The notes beneath the pieces are model-generated. The model did no database searches, was not told the origin of the DNA, and saw only the letters and a list, made by a program, of their open reading frames with translations. A program made the position numbers and the translations under genes. Positions 27,555-36,989 of a DNA stretch of 64,000 nucleotides are shown piece after piece. Each line of letters starts with the position of its first letter. Within the stretch, counting starts at the first letter, position 1. Origin of the DNA: an uncultured Paraprevotella sp. (GTDB taxonomy: Bacteria > Bacteroidota > Bacteroidia > Bacteroidales > Bacteroidaceae); assembly GCA_900546665.1 (NCBI GenBank), contig URDY01000008.1:62001-126000 (forward strand). The letters are read 5' to 3'.

Positions 27555-28598
27555 ATGAAGAAAATTTTACTTTCAGTTGTATTCTGCGCCCTTTCAGTTT
27601 TGGGCTTTGCAGAAAACAAGACTTACACTGACGATCTGGTAGTGACGATCAACGAAGAAAGCACACCGGCTCAAAAGGCTGACATTCAGGTAGAATTCCT
27701 GGAAAACAACAAATGTAATCTTTCTCTGAAGAATTTCTGTCTTGAACTAGGTGGTGAAGTAGCCCCTGTCGGCAACATCGAATTGAATGATATCGACCTC
27801 GTGGACAATGATGGATATCAAACTTTTGAAGTGAATAGAACCATTACCATTACCCCGGGAGACCTACCTGGAGCTGATATGTGGTTGGGCACCATGCTGG
27901 GAGAAGTACCCATCGTCATGACTGGAAAAATCAATGATGACAAACTGTATTGCTTAATAGACATTGATATGACTGCTACCCTTAAACAAATCATTAAAGT
28001 TACTTTCGGTAGCGATTTTAACAATAGTTCAAATATTAAAACTTACACAGACGATTTGGTAGTGACGATCAACGATCAAAGCACACCGGCTCAGAAAGCT
28101 GATATTCAGGTAGAATTCCTGGAAAATAACAAATGTAATCTTTCACTAAAGAATTTCTGTCTTGAAGTAGATGGTGAGGTCGCTCCTGTTGGCAATATCG
28201 AATTGAACGATATCGACCTTGTTGATAACAATGGATATCAAAGTTTTAACGTCAACCAGACTATTACCATCACCCCAGGAGATCTGCCTGGAGTTGATAT
28301 GTGGTTAGGCTCTATACTGGGAGAAGTTCCTATCGTTATGACTGGAAAAATCAATGATGATAAATTATATTGTTTAATCGACATTGATATGACTGCTACC
28401 CTTAAACAGATCATTAAAGTTACTTTCGGTAGTGACATCACAACTTCTATCAATCATATTTCAGCTAAAAATGGCAAGGTCAATGTCTATAATATTAACG
28501 GTGTCTGTGTAGCTAAAAACATTAATGCTGCCCATGCACTTGATAATCTGAAAAAAGGCATTTACATTGTCAACGGACTAAAAGTCATCAAGAAATAA
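27555..28598 (+). CDS. Secreted protein with two tandem calycin-like domains
   Basis: A 347-residue protein: signal peptide (1 to about 19, GFA-EN), calycin-like repeat 1 (residues 22-154), repeat 2 (162-294), and a C-terminal tail (295-347) ending in KKGIYIVNGLKVIKK. The repeats run from KTYTDDLVVTIN to IKVTFGSD and differ at only 11 of 133 positions by my count. The family is the Bacteroidetes calycin-like domain, whose ligand is unknown. The tail resembles sorting-type beta strands. It follows the barrel gene by 36 bases and ends at a weak hairpin (28622-28658). Confidence 0.85.
   Translation: MKKILLSVVFCALSVLGFAENKTYTDDLVVTINEESTPAQKADIQVEFLENNKCNLSLKNFCLELGGEVAPVGNIELNDIDLVDNDGYQTFEVNRTITITPGDLPGADMWLGTMLGEVPIVMTGKINDDKLYCLIDIDMTATLKQIIKVTFGSDFNNSSNIKTYTDDLVVTINDQSTPAQKADIQVEFLENNKCNLSLKNFCLEVDGEVAPVGNIELNDIDLVDNNGYQSFNVNQTITITPGDLPGVDMWLGSILGEVPIVMTGKINDDKLYCLIDIDMTATLKQIIKVTFGSDITTSINHISAKNGKVNVYNINGVCVAKNINAAHALDNLKKGIYIVNGLKVIKK
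27618..28436 (+). repeat. Tandem duplication inside the calycin-like gene (420-base period)
   Basis: Copy 1 (27618-28016) and copy 2 (28038-28436) encode the same 133-residue domain; most differences between them are synonymous or conservative. Several stretches of 20 or more bases are identical, so in-frame recombination between copies is possible. Confidence 0.9.
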
Positions 28599-28621
28599 AA
28601 AATCATAAAACAAGACTTATT

Positions 28622-28658
28622 GCGGCAAGCTTAATCTTTTAATGGTTATGCTTGCCGT
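28622..28658 (+). terminator. Possible weak terminator after the calycin-repeat gene
   Basis: Stem CGGCAAGC/GCTTGCCG (28623-28630 with 28650-28657) with a 19-base loop. The following sequence is AT-rich but has no strong T run, so termination may be partial. Confidence 0.4.
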
Positions 28659-28739
28659 ACATTTATTTAATAATATAAGTTCAAGGTTATGCCCTCTTTA
28701 TATTGATTTATAGATCAAAAATAATAGAAACAACCGTTT

Positions 28740-28794
28740 TACCGTATTTTATACCGAAATAAACGATATTATTATAGAGATTCAAATAACTTTG
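28740..28794 (+). promoter_or_regulatory. Putative regulated promoter of the PCMD/calycin fusion gene
   Basis: TACCG-N7-TACCG-RAATA at 28740-28761 repeats the element at 25498, here 47 bases before the -7 box TAACTTTG (28787-28794). An extra ACCG lies at 28733. The -33 position again has no TTG. Confidence 0.55.
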
Positions 28795-28840
28795 TGACAA
28801 AGTTTATAAACGTAAAATTTAAATAATCCAATTGTAGAAA

Positions 28841-30913
28841 ATGAAGAAATTATTACTTACACTATCAGTATGTGCCGGAATAATGACGGCTAATGCACAA
28901 CAAATCGAAGGAGAATTTGACTCTTTCGAAACAGGATATAACTCTGTCGGAGTTCAACCAATAGGTTGGAAAGGCTCTAATGTAAAACAAAAAGTTGGAC
29001 TTAGCGTTTCAAAACAAATGATTTTCGAGGATACTGGTCATTCAAACAAATCTGTCAAGATGGTCAACAATTGGGTCGGAGTTTTCGGTATTGGTTCGAA
29101 TGCTCCTGCCTATATAACATTAGGAAATCCTTGGGTTTATGCAACTATGACTATTAATGAAGCTGATGGTGGTACATATGGTGGATTGAAATTTAATTAT
29201 AGACCTGATGCATTAAAAGGTTTTATCAAAAGACAATTAGGATCTGAAAAAAATGAAATAGCTCAAGTATTAGTCTATTCATGGAAGGGTACGACTTCAA
29301 TTAAAAAAACGGTATCTTCTTCAGATGGAAAGAATACAGAAACCGAATTAATTGACAGAGAACGTGATATACTCAGTAATCAATTAGGAACCAACGAAGG
29401 TGATATCAAATCTGAAGATTTTGAATTAATTTCATATGGAGAATACCAAGTATCTAAGGATGAAAATATAACTGATTGGACTGAAATTACAATTCCTATA
29501 GAATATTTCAGCAATAACATTCCTGAAAAATTAAATGTCATCATATCTTCTTCTGATTATTTTAATAGAGGAAATATTGGCAAAGATAATACATTATGGG
29601 CTGACAATTTTAAATTTATTTACTATTCAGAACTCGCCTCTTTAAACTATGACGGCAAGAATTACTTCCAAGCTGGAACTACCGCCTACTCTATTGATGC
29701 CGTTTACGATAAGAACAAATTAACTTATACATCTAATGGTAAAGGAGCAACAATAGAAACATCATACAATGAAGATGAAGCGCTCTTAACCATTACTGTG
29801 AAAGGTAACGATGTCAATATAAATCCCGAAAATGTTCACATCTATACTGTACAGTTTGCTAAACCACAGCCGGAAATTACAGAATATGAGAATGACTTGC
29901 TCGTAGCATTGAACGGACAAGGCACTCCAACACAAAAAGCCAAAATCCAATTAATTAAAGAACTGGATGGCACTACATCATTGGCCTTGAATAACTTTGT
30001 TTTAGGTAGCGGCGACGAAGCATTAGCTGTCGGCAACATCAAACTGACCAATTTAGAGATAAAAGACAATAAGATTCAGGCTACACAAACTATCAACATC
30101 ACAGAGGGAGATGACCCTGCCTATGAAGGCGAGTGGTTTGGCCCTCAACTCGGCGAAGTTCCTGTTTCATTAAATGCTACTTTGATAAACGACCAGACCA
30201 TTGAAGCTATCATCGATATACCATTGGCACCTGGATTTATGGAAGTAAAAGTAACATTTGCTGAAACCCAAACATATACAGAAGGAAACGCACTAAATCT
30301 CACCAATGGATTAACTAATTTCGTTTATAATCGTACCTTCCCTGCCGGCTGGAACACTATCTGTCTCCCATTTGCAACTACAACAGCAGCATTTGGCGAA
30401 GGAGTCAAAGCCCAAGCATTCATTAGTGCCGACAACAACGGTTTGAACTTTGGAGAAGTTACCGAACTCGAAGCTAACAAGCCTTATTTGATTTACTTCA
30501 AAGAAGCAAAAGAAACTCCGACTTATTTCGGTACCGAAATTACTTCTACCACTCCTGTATCCGTAACCTTTGGTGACTTCACTTTCTGTGGTTCATACGA
30601 AGCCAGCATAAGCATGGCCGGTAAATACGGTGTAGCAGATCAAGGCAACGTACAGAAGTTGATGCTTGGTGGTGAAGGTTCTACCTTGAAAGCAACCCGC
30701 GCATACTTCACCAAGTCAGGTAACCAGCCTGCAATGATCAATATCAACCTGGACGGTAATGCTACAGGTATAGAGAACATTGAGCAGAATCAGGCTGACA
30801 TATACGATGTCTATAACCTCCAGGGTCAGCTGATCCGCAAGAACGCTACCAGCCTGAACGGTCTGGCTAAGGGCATCTATATTGTCAACGGAAAGAAAGT
30901 AATGGTAAAATAA
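28841..30913 (+). CDS. Secreted PCMD / calycin-like fusion protein
   Basis: A 690-residue exported protein: signal peptide (1-19, TANA-QQ); a PCMD-like domain (about 20-265, with SVKMVNNWVG, GGLKFNYRPDALKGF, WADNFKFIYYSELASLNYDG); a short strand-rich linker (270-345); a calycin-like domain (about 347-475, EYENDLLVALNGQGTPTQKAKIQL to MEVKVTFAE); a C-terminal strand domain with FPAGWNTICLPFAT; and a tail ending in LAKGIYIVNGKKVMVK. It joins the two modules that are separate in the preceding genes. The N-terminal part is clearly richer in A+T than the last 600 bases. Function unknown; surface binding is inference. Confidence 0.85.
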   Translation: MKKLLLTLSVCAGIMTANAQQIEGEFDSFETGYNSVGVQPIGWKGSNVKQKVGLSVSKQMIFEDTGHSNKSVKMVNNWVGVFGIGSNAPAYITLGNPWVYATMTINEADGGTYGGLKFNYRPDALKGFIKRQLGSEKNEIAQVLVYSWKGTTSIKKTVSSSDGKNTETELIDRERDILSNQLGTNEGDIKSEDFELISYGEYQVSKDENITDWTEITIPIEYFSNNIPEKLNVIISSSDYFNRGNIGKDNTLWADNFKFIYYSELASLNYDGKNYFQAGTTAYSIDAVYDKNKLTYTSNGKGATIETSYNEDEALLTITVKGNDVNINPENVHIYTVQFAKPQPEITEYENDLLVALNGQGTPTQKAKIQLIKELDGTTSLALNNFVLGSGDEALAVGNIKLTNLEIKDNKIQATQTINITEGDDPAYEGEWFGPQLGEVPVSLNATLINDQTIEAIIDIPLAPGFMEVKVTFAETQTYTEGNALNLTNGLTNFVYNRTFPAGWNTICLPFATTTAAFGEGVKAQAFISADNNGLNFGEVTELEANKPYLIYFKEAKETPTYFGTEITSTTPVSVTFGDFTFCGSYEASISMAGKYGVADQGNVQKLMLGGEGSTLKATRAYFTKSGNQPAMININLDGNATGIENIEQNQADIYDVYNLQGQLIRKNATSLNGLAKGIYIVNGKKVMVK

Positions 30914-30937
30914 TAACAAACATCAAAATACAATATC

Positions 30938-31132
30938 ATGACTAAGAAAAATTATATCGCTCCAAGCGTTGAAGAGATCGCAATGGTTTCTGGCAGTGAA
31001 ATCCTGGCCGGTTCTACATTGGACCCTAACGGCGGTTTGAACTCAGGCATCATGCCGGGCAATGATCCTAATAATTCTTATAATGGTGATTTCCGTTCAA
31101 ACACGAACAACAACTGGACATTGTGGAAATAA
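30938..31132 (+). CDS. 64-residue peptide with conserved leader-like start, unknown
   Basis: It begins MTKKNYIAPSVEEIAMVSGSEILAGS and continues as a Gly/Asn/Pro-rich tail ending in NNNWTLWK. The pattern of a Lys-rich start, YxxPxxE and a short LAGS/LSGS block is widespread in small Bacteroidales proteins next to surface-protein genes and looks like a leader followed by a variable core. It has no signal peptide. It starts 24 bases after the fusion gene and precedes a strong terminator, so it shares that message. No RiPP-type modification enzyme is in the window, so a peptide product is only a possibility. Confidence 0.65.
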   Translation: MTKKNYIAPSVEEIAMVSGSEILAGSTLDPNGGLNSGIMPGNDPNNSYNGDFRSNTNNNWTLWK

Positions 31133-31162
31133 TCATTTAACCTGGGAACAGATCCTCAACAC

Positions 31163-31200
31163 AACGGGCGACGGAAAAATCCGTCGCCCGTTATATTTTT
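31163..31200 (+). terminator. Terminator of the surface-protein locus
   Basis: A perfect 13-base GC-rich stem (31163-31175 with 31180-31192) with an AAAA loop, followed by TTATATTTTT. Confidence 0.9.
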
Positions 31201-31248
31201 AATCAGGACTTCTCAAAAAGCACAGGTTAGAACATAATTCTCAAAAGC

Positions 31249-32367
31249 CTATCCATTCTGCCCATGCCGCTTTCTCTCATCCTCCCGGTTAAGATAATCA
31301 TCCAGCGACATGCCTTCCATCCGCTCAAAACAGTTTCGGGCCGTCTTACCCGAACCGAACCCCACCAGCACTGCATCGGCAGCCGTTTTGATCTCCCCTG
31401 TCTTCACTTTCTGCTTCAAGGCATTTATCCTGTATGAATTGATATAGTCATGTATGTTGTTATAACCCTGGCTACGCAGACACTGCAACATCAGATGACG
31501 GTTAATGCCTGTCATCTCACAAAGCCGGTCACGCCCGAAAGTGCTTTCCAGCCAACCCCGTTCATGTTGCATAAAATATTCCACACGCTCGAAACGCTGA
31601 CGGTTGGCTTCATTAAAGTTTTCCTTCTCCACCTCTTCTATCACTTCCGTGGTAGGTGCCTCCTCCACTGTTTCAATGACCGGTTTAGGCAAATGTATGG
31701 CCATGGTCTCCAGCGTACGGTAAAACAGGTACATGTTCAGCACACTGAACAGATAAATATAAATGTAAAACAACAAAGGCTGGAACATCACGGTTACCAC
31801 CACATAATAAGCCGTGTTAAGACCGATAGCCGTGGCGTAGCCCAACAGATACCGGGGCAGCTCAATATTCTTGACCAGCAACTTGGGCAAACGCAGGATA
31901 TTGACCACATAATAGACTGACAACACCAGCGCCGCAATACGGAACAACATGTCCCATTCCAACACATGTTCCCACAACTCGGCATAAGTATGTATCACCA
32001 TGGGGCGTGTTCCTAACAGAATATTCAATATATAGAGGAAGATCAGGACAAGAGCCGGCGAAGCATATATCCACATACGACGCCACTGCAGATAGCCCGG
32101 CATGGCTATACCCAACGGATAAATGGTCTGCAGATACGAAGTAGCCACCAGCCCCAACAGCATGAAGGGATGCATCAGACCGATATTCTCAAACTTAAGC
32201 AACGAATAAAAAGGTATGGCCACACAAAAGGAAGCACAGAACAACCCCATGATCCACGCCAGAGAAAGATACTGTACCTTATAACGTGAATAAAGCGACA
32301 ACACCGTGGTCATCATAAAATGAACCGTTGCGATAAAAACCAATGTGACTAGAGAGAAAATTTCCAT
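31249..32367 (-). CDS. Membrane-anchored AraC-family regulator
   Basis: A 372-residue protein. About seven hydrophobic helices fill residues 1-220 (IFSLVTLVFIATVHFMM, then LMHPFMLLGLVATSYL and others), followed by a linker and a C-terminal AraC/XylS helix-turn-helix region (RLCEMTGINRHLMLQCLRSQGY...INSYRINALKQ, GFGSGKTARNCFERMEGMSLDDYL). A sensor in the inner membrane that acts on DNA directly is the known plan for this group. Start chosen at ATG 32367; a longer frame begins with TTG at 32397 inside recO. A TAACTTTG box ends 5 bases before the ATG. It might control the neighbouring surface locus; that is inference. Confidence 0.82.
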   Translation of the reverse strand: MEIFSLVTLVFIATVHFMMTTVLSLYSRYKVQYLSLAWIMGLFCASFCVAIPFYSLLKFENIGLMHPFMLLGLVATSYLQTIYPLGIAMPGYLQWRRMWIYASPALVLIFLYILNILLGTRPMVIHTYAELWEHVLEWDMLFRIAALVLSVYYVVNILRLPKLLVKNIELPRYLLGYATAIGLNTAYYVVVTVMFQPLLFYIYIYLFSVLNMYLFYRTLETMAIHLPKPVIETVEEAPTTEVIEEVEKENFNEANRQRFERVEYFMQHERGWLESTFGRDRLCEMTGINRHLMLQCLRSQGYNNIHDYINSYRINALKQKVKTGEIKTAADAVLVGFGSGKTARNCFERMEGMSLDDYLNREDERKRHGQNG

Positions 32368-32372
32368 GCGGA

Positions 32373-32380
32373 CAAAGTTA
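32373..32380 (-). promoter_or_regulatory. -7 box directly before the AraC-type gene
   Basis: TAACTTTG on the minus strand with only 5 bases before the ATG at 32367, giving a leaderless or near-leaderless transcript if used. It overlaps the end region of recO. Confidence 0.45.
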
Positions 32381-32389
32381 ACAAAAAAA

Positions 32390-33115
32390 CTATTCAAATA
32401 ACTCTTTCAGAACATCCAAAGACTTCAATTCGGGAAAATCAGGAATATGCAGACGATAGTAATCATTGATCACTTCTATATAACGCGCACGCGAGATCCT
32501 GTTCATCACAAAAAAACGCATCGAATCATAGTTCATACGCATAAACATGGGAATAGTGGCAGCCTCTTCCGGACCAAGGTAAGCCGCATGCATAGGACAC
32601 GAAGACACGAAACAGGCATTCAGCATATCAAAATAATCCCCCTTATGATAAGCCTCCACATTAGGATAGAAACCGAGGAACCTGGTCAGCCTCGTAATAA
32701 AGACAAGATGAAAATTGGCATACGAGGATTCGCTGCGGTCAAACCACTGCAAGGAATAATCCAGATAAGCAAACAAAGGCCGGTTGGCCGTTTCCTGCTT
32801 CAGTACCCTGTAGAGGAAATCTGAAAGGAACAGTCCGACCGCCGCTTTCATCGGCTCAAAAGGCAATGTGGAATAAACATAAGCGAACCGGACATCCCGT
32901 ATCCGCTGCAAGGAAGCAGCCGGCTTGAAATCATAATTCAATTCCAGCATGGAAAGCGGAGTGAAAAACATATTCTTCACAGACGCCTTGCGTGATGCCG
33001 TACTTTTTACCCAAAAAGAAAGGCAACCCCGCAATTCCGTATATATATCCACTATTATTGCCTGGTCACTGTAACGCAGGACCCGCAAAACAATACCCCG
33101 GGTTTTCTCTTGCAT
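32390..33115 (-). CDS. recO: DNA repair protein RecO
   Basis: A 241-residue recombination mediator that loads RecA with RecR. The N-terminal OB fold is recognisable by TRGIVLRVLRYSDQAIIVDIYTELRG, followed by the helical region YSTLPFEPMKAAVGLFLSDFLYRVLKQE and FARLTRFLGF-type block (VFITRLTRFLGFYPNVE). The zinc-finger cysteines of some RecO proteins are not evident. A minus-strand TACTTTTG at 33146-33153, with TTTG 18 bases further, gives a promoter. Confidence 0.92.
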   Translation of the reverse strand: MQEKTRGIVLRVLRYSDQAIIVDIYTELRGCLSFWVKSTASRKASVKNMFFTPLSMLELNYDFKPAASLQRIRDVRFAYVYSTLPFEPMKAAVGLFLSDFLYRVLKQETANRPLFAYLDYSLQWFDRSESSYANFHLVFITRLTRFLGFYPNVEAYHKGDYFDMLNACFVSSCPMHAAYLGPEEAATIPMFMRMNYDSMRFFVMNRISRARYIEVINDYYRLHIPDFPELKSLDVLKELFE

Positions 33116-33145
33116 ATATTTCCTTTTTTAGCCGTAAATATACGT

Positions 33146-33175
33146 CAAAAGTACGCTTTTAAGGGCTAAAACAAA
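33146..33175 (-). promoter_or_regulatory. Promoter of recO
   Basis: Minus-strand TTTG (33175-33172), an 18-base spacer and TACTTTTG (33153-33146); the recO ATG is 30 bases downstream. Confidence 0.55.
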
Positions 33176-33213
33176 AAAAAATGGCTTTTTTCTGCATTTT
33201 TTTTATGAAATGT

Positions 33214-33244
33214 TTTGGAGATTCAAAAAAAAGCTCTACCTTTG
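33214..33244 (+). promoter_or_regulatory. Promoter of the tRNA-Glu/rpsT unit
   Basis: TTTG (33214-33217), 19-base spacer, TACCTTTG (33237-33244): a full match to the Bacteroides consensus, followed by GCAACGCAATCGAGA, very like the start region of the tRNA-Asn transcript at 59287. Confidence 0.85.
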
Positions 33245-33321
33245 CAACGCAATCGAGAACAAGGGTGCTCAACTAAAGAAAAGCACAACAAAAACGAGAG
33301 CACGGCGAAAGCCAAAGCAAC

Positions 33322-33393
33322 GGTCCCTTCGTCTATCGGTTAGGACGAGAGATTTTCATTCTCTAAAGAGGAGTTCGACTCTCCTAGGGACTA
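33322..33393 (+). tRNA. tRNA-Glu (anticodon TTC)
   Basis: A complete cloverleaf: acceptor GGTCCCT/AGGGACT (first pair G-T), D stem GTC/GAC, anticodon stem AGAGA/TCTCT around the loop TTTTCAT (anticodon TTC, reads GAA/GAG), T stem AGGAG/CTCCT with loop TTCGACT. The CCA end is not encoded. No promoter is seen between it and rpsT, 30 bases downstream. Confidence 0.96.
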
Positions 33394-33423
33394 CAAAGTT
33401 AAACGAATTATTTAAACAGCGAG

Positions 33424-33678
33424 ATGGCAAATCATAAATCATCAGTAAAAAGAATCCGTCAGGAGGAAAAAAGAAGACTCCACAACAGATACTACGCGAA
33501 GACCATGCGTAATGCTGTTCGTAAGCTTCGCGCTACAACAGACAAGGCTGAGGCTACAGCGATGTATCCTAGCGTACAGAAGGCTCTGGATAAATTGGCA
33601 AAGGTCAATATCATCCATAAGAACAAAGCCGCTAACTTGAAATCAAAGTTGGCACTTTACATACAGAAATTAGCCTAA
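33424..33678 (+). CDS. rpsT: 30S ribosomal protein S20
   Basis: An 84-residue, strongly basic helical protein that binds 16S rRNA near the body of the small subunit. [29 protein letters not shown] at the start (cited in part) and [25 protein letters not shown] near the end match S20. It begins 30 bases after tRNA-Glu with no promoter in between, so its mRNA is probably released when the tRNA 3' end is processed. A terminator follows 16 bases after the stop. Confidence 0.97.
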   Translation: MANHKSSVKRIRQEEKRRLHNRYYAKTMRNAVRKLRATTDKAEATAMYPSVQKALDKLAKVNIIHKNKAANLKSKLALYIQKLA

Positions 33679-33693
33679 ATAAAATAGAATGGA

Positions 33694-33722
33694 GAGTTGG
33701 ACAAAAGTTCAACTCTTTTTTT
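33694..33722 (+). terminator. Terminator of the tRNA-Glu/rpsT unit
   Basis: Nine-base stem (33694-33702 with 33707-33715, one G-T pair), AAAA loop, then seven or more T. Confidence 0.85.
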
Positions 33723-33875
33723 GTATTTACCCATCTCTTGCCATCGCTGAACATTCCTCCCAAAGGAAAAACCGATTAACCTGTAATACCGCAATTCCCG
33801 CTTTTTCCACACTTGTTTATACTCCCCCGAAAGGGTAGTAAAAAAAACATAACTGCACCCTCCTACACTTTCTGA

Positions 33876-35894
<2,019 letters not shown>

Positions 35895-35919
35895 TCAGTA
35901 AATAAAAATACCTTTAAAT

Positions 35920-35957
35920 AAGGGTGAAGGACTGACAACCTTCACCCTTTTATTTTC
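35920..35957 (+). terminator. Terminator of gyrB
   Basis: Perfect 11-base stem (35920-35930 with 35939-35949) with an 8-base loop and a following T-rich run. Confidence 0.85.
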
Positions 35958-36381
35958 ATCTATCCCACCTCCCTGGAGTTTTATCCCCATTAATGGTTCA
36001 CTCCTTCACTTTCCGCATTATAAAAGGGAATATAAGGTGAAGGAGATGGTTCACAGGTCCTTCACTTCAAAGTATTCCATTGTATACAACCAACAGAAAA
36101 AAACGTATAAAAAAACGAAAACAAGATGTATTTTGTAAAAAATTAATCACTCCTGACATCTTTTGAAAAGTAAGCTTTACTTTAAAAAAAGTAAGCCTTA
36201 CTTTTTCAAAAGTAAAGCTTACTTTTTTCCAACTAAAGGACACCTTCGATGAACCATCTGAAGGATAGTCATTCACCTTTACCCATCTATTAATCAAATT
36301 CTTACATTAGATTTGAAAAGGTGAACAAAAAAACCGATTTTACCTTTTTTATAGGGACCCTCCCCTCCTTCACCAGAAGGA
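35958..36381. other. Gene-free stretch with repeated motifs
   Basis: No convincing gene. It contains many copies of GGTGAA/TTCACC-type words (for example 35997, 36037, 36050, 36061, 36274, 36319, 36369), some forming inverted pairs, and the three-palindrome array listed separately. An open frame on the minus strand (36067-36297) encodes a monotonous KVxFTF heptad pattern and lacks a signal or family, so I read it as a by-product of the DNA repeats. Confidence 0.6.
36167..36225. repeat. Three 17-base palindromes with exact 21-base spacing
   Basis: AAAGTAA-N3-TTACTTT occurs at 36167-36183, 36188-36204 and 36209-36225. The start-to-start distance is exactly 21 bases both times, about two helical turns. 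Could be an array of protein-binding sites, or the DNA side of a seven-residue coding repeat. Confidence 0.85.
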
Positions 36382-36987
36382 TCAATCCAGATAACCGCGC
36401 TCTTTCAACTCCTCGACAGCACTCTCAAGTTCGTCATACCACTCCTGACCAAAACGACGTATCAACGGCTCCTTCAGGAAACGGTAAACCGGCAAGCCCA
36501 ACTGGCGGCCTTTCAGAACAGCCATCTTGCAGACATCCCAGCGGTTATAGTTCAGAGCTACCATATCACCTATTTTCTTTAAACGTATGGGATAAAGATG
36601 ACAGGAAATGGGTTTATAGAAATGGGTCTTGCCTTCCCTGAAAGCCTTTTCCAAAGCACAATAACAGCAACCCTGCTCATCATAACAGGTAAATACGCAA
36701 TCTTTCCCGTTGACTATACTGGTCACCAGGTCACCTTCTTCATCAGTATATACTACTCCTTGTTTGTCGATCACCGCCTGTGCGGAAGCTGACAATAACG
36801 GCCACACTACCGGAAGAGCCTCTTCCAGCTCGGCCACCTCATCCAGTTCTACCGGAGCACCGGCATCACCTTCTATGCAACATGCTCCTTTACAGGAATC
36901 CAGATCACAACAGAATTTTTCACTCAAACAGTCGACAGACACAATCGTATCGTCAATCTGAATCATTGGCATCTCGTTCTTTTTCAT
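36382..36987 (-). CDS. DUF3109 family cysteine-rich protein
   Basis: A 201-residue protein of the DUF3109 family, related to YkgJ-type zinc/iron-chelating domains. Cysteine groups are clear: FCCDLDSCKGACCIEG near residues 25-40, then CVFTCYDEQGCCYCALE and SCHLYP, a set that could bind a metal or cluster. No signal peptide, so cytosolic. Function is not established. It begins 2 bases after the ung stop and is translated from the same message. Confidence 0.88.
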   Translation of the reverse strand: MKKNEMPMIQIDDTIVSVDCLSEKFCCDLDSCKGACCIEGDAGAPVELDEVAELEEALPVVWPLLSASAQAVIDKQGVVYTDEEGDLVTSIVNGKDCVFTCYDEQGCCYCALEKAFREGKTHFYKPISCHLYPIRLKKIGDMVALNYNRWDVCKMAVLKGRQLGLPVYRFLKEPLIRRFGQEWYDELESAVEELKERGYLD

Positions 36988-36989
36988 CT

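Noticed and set aside
33210..33437. Open frame of 75 residues across the tRNA-Glu gene
   Set aside because: It runs through the promoter, the complete tRNA and into rpsT in another frame; the Arg/Lys-rich product is an artefact of the tRNA sequence.
36067..36297. 76-residue frame with KVxFTF heptads
   Set aside because: Product is monotonous, has no start context or family and is explained by the palindromic DNA repeats; kept only as an alternative in the findings.
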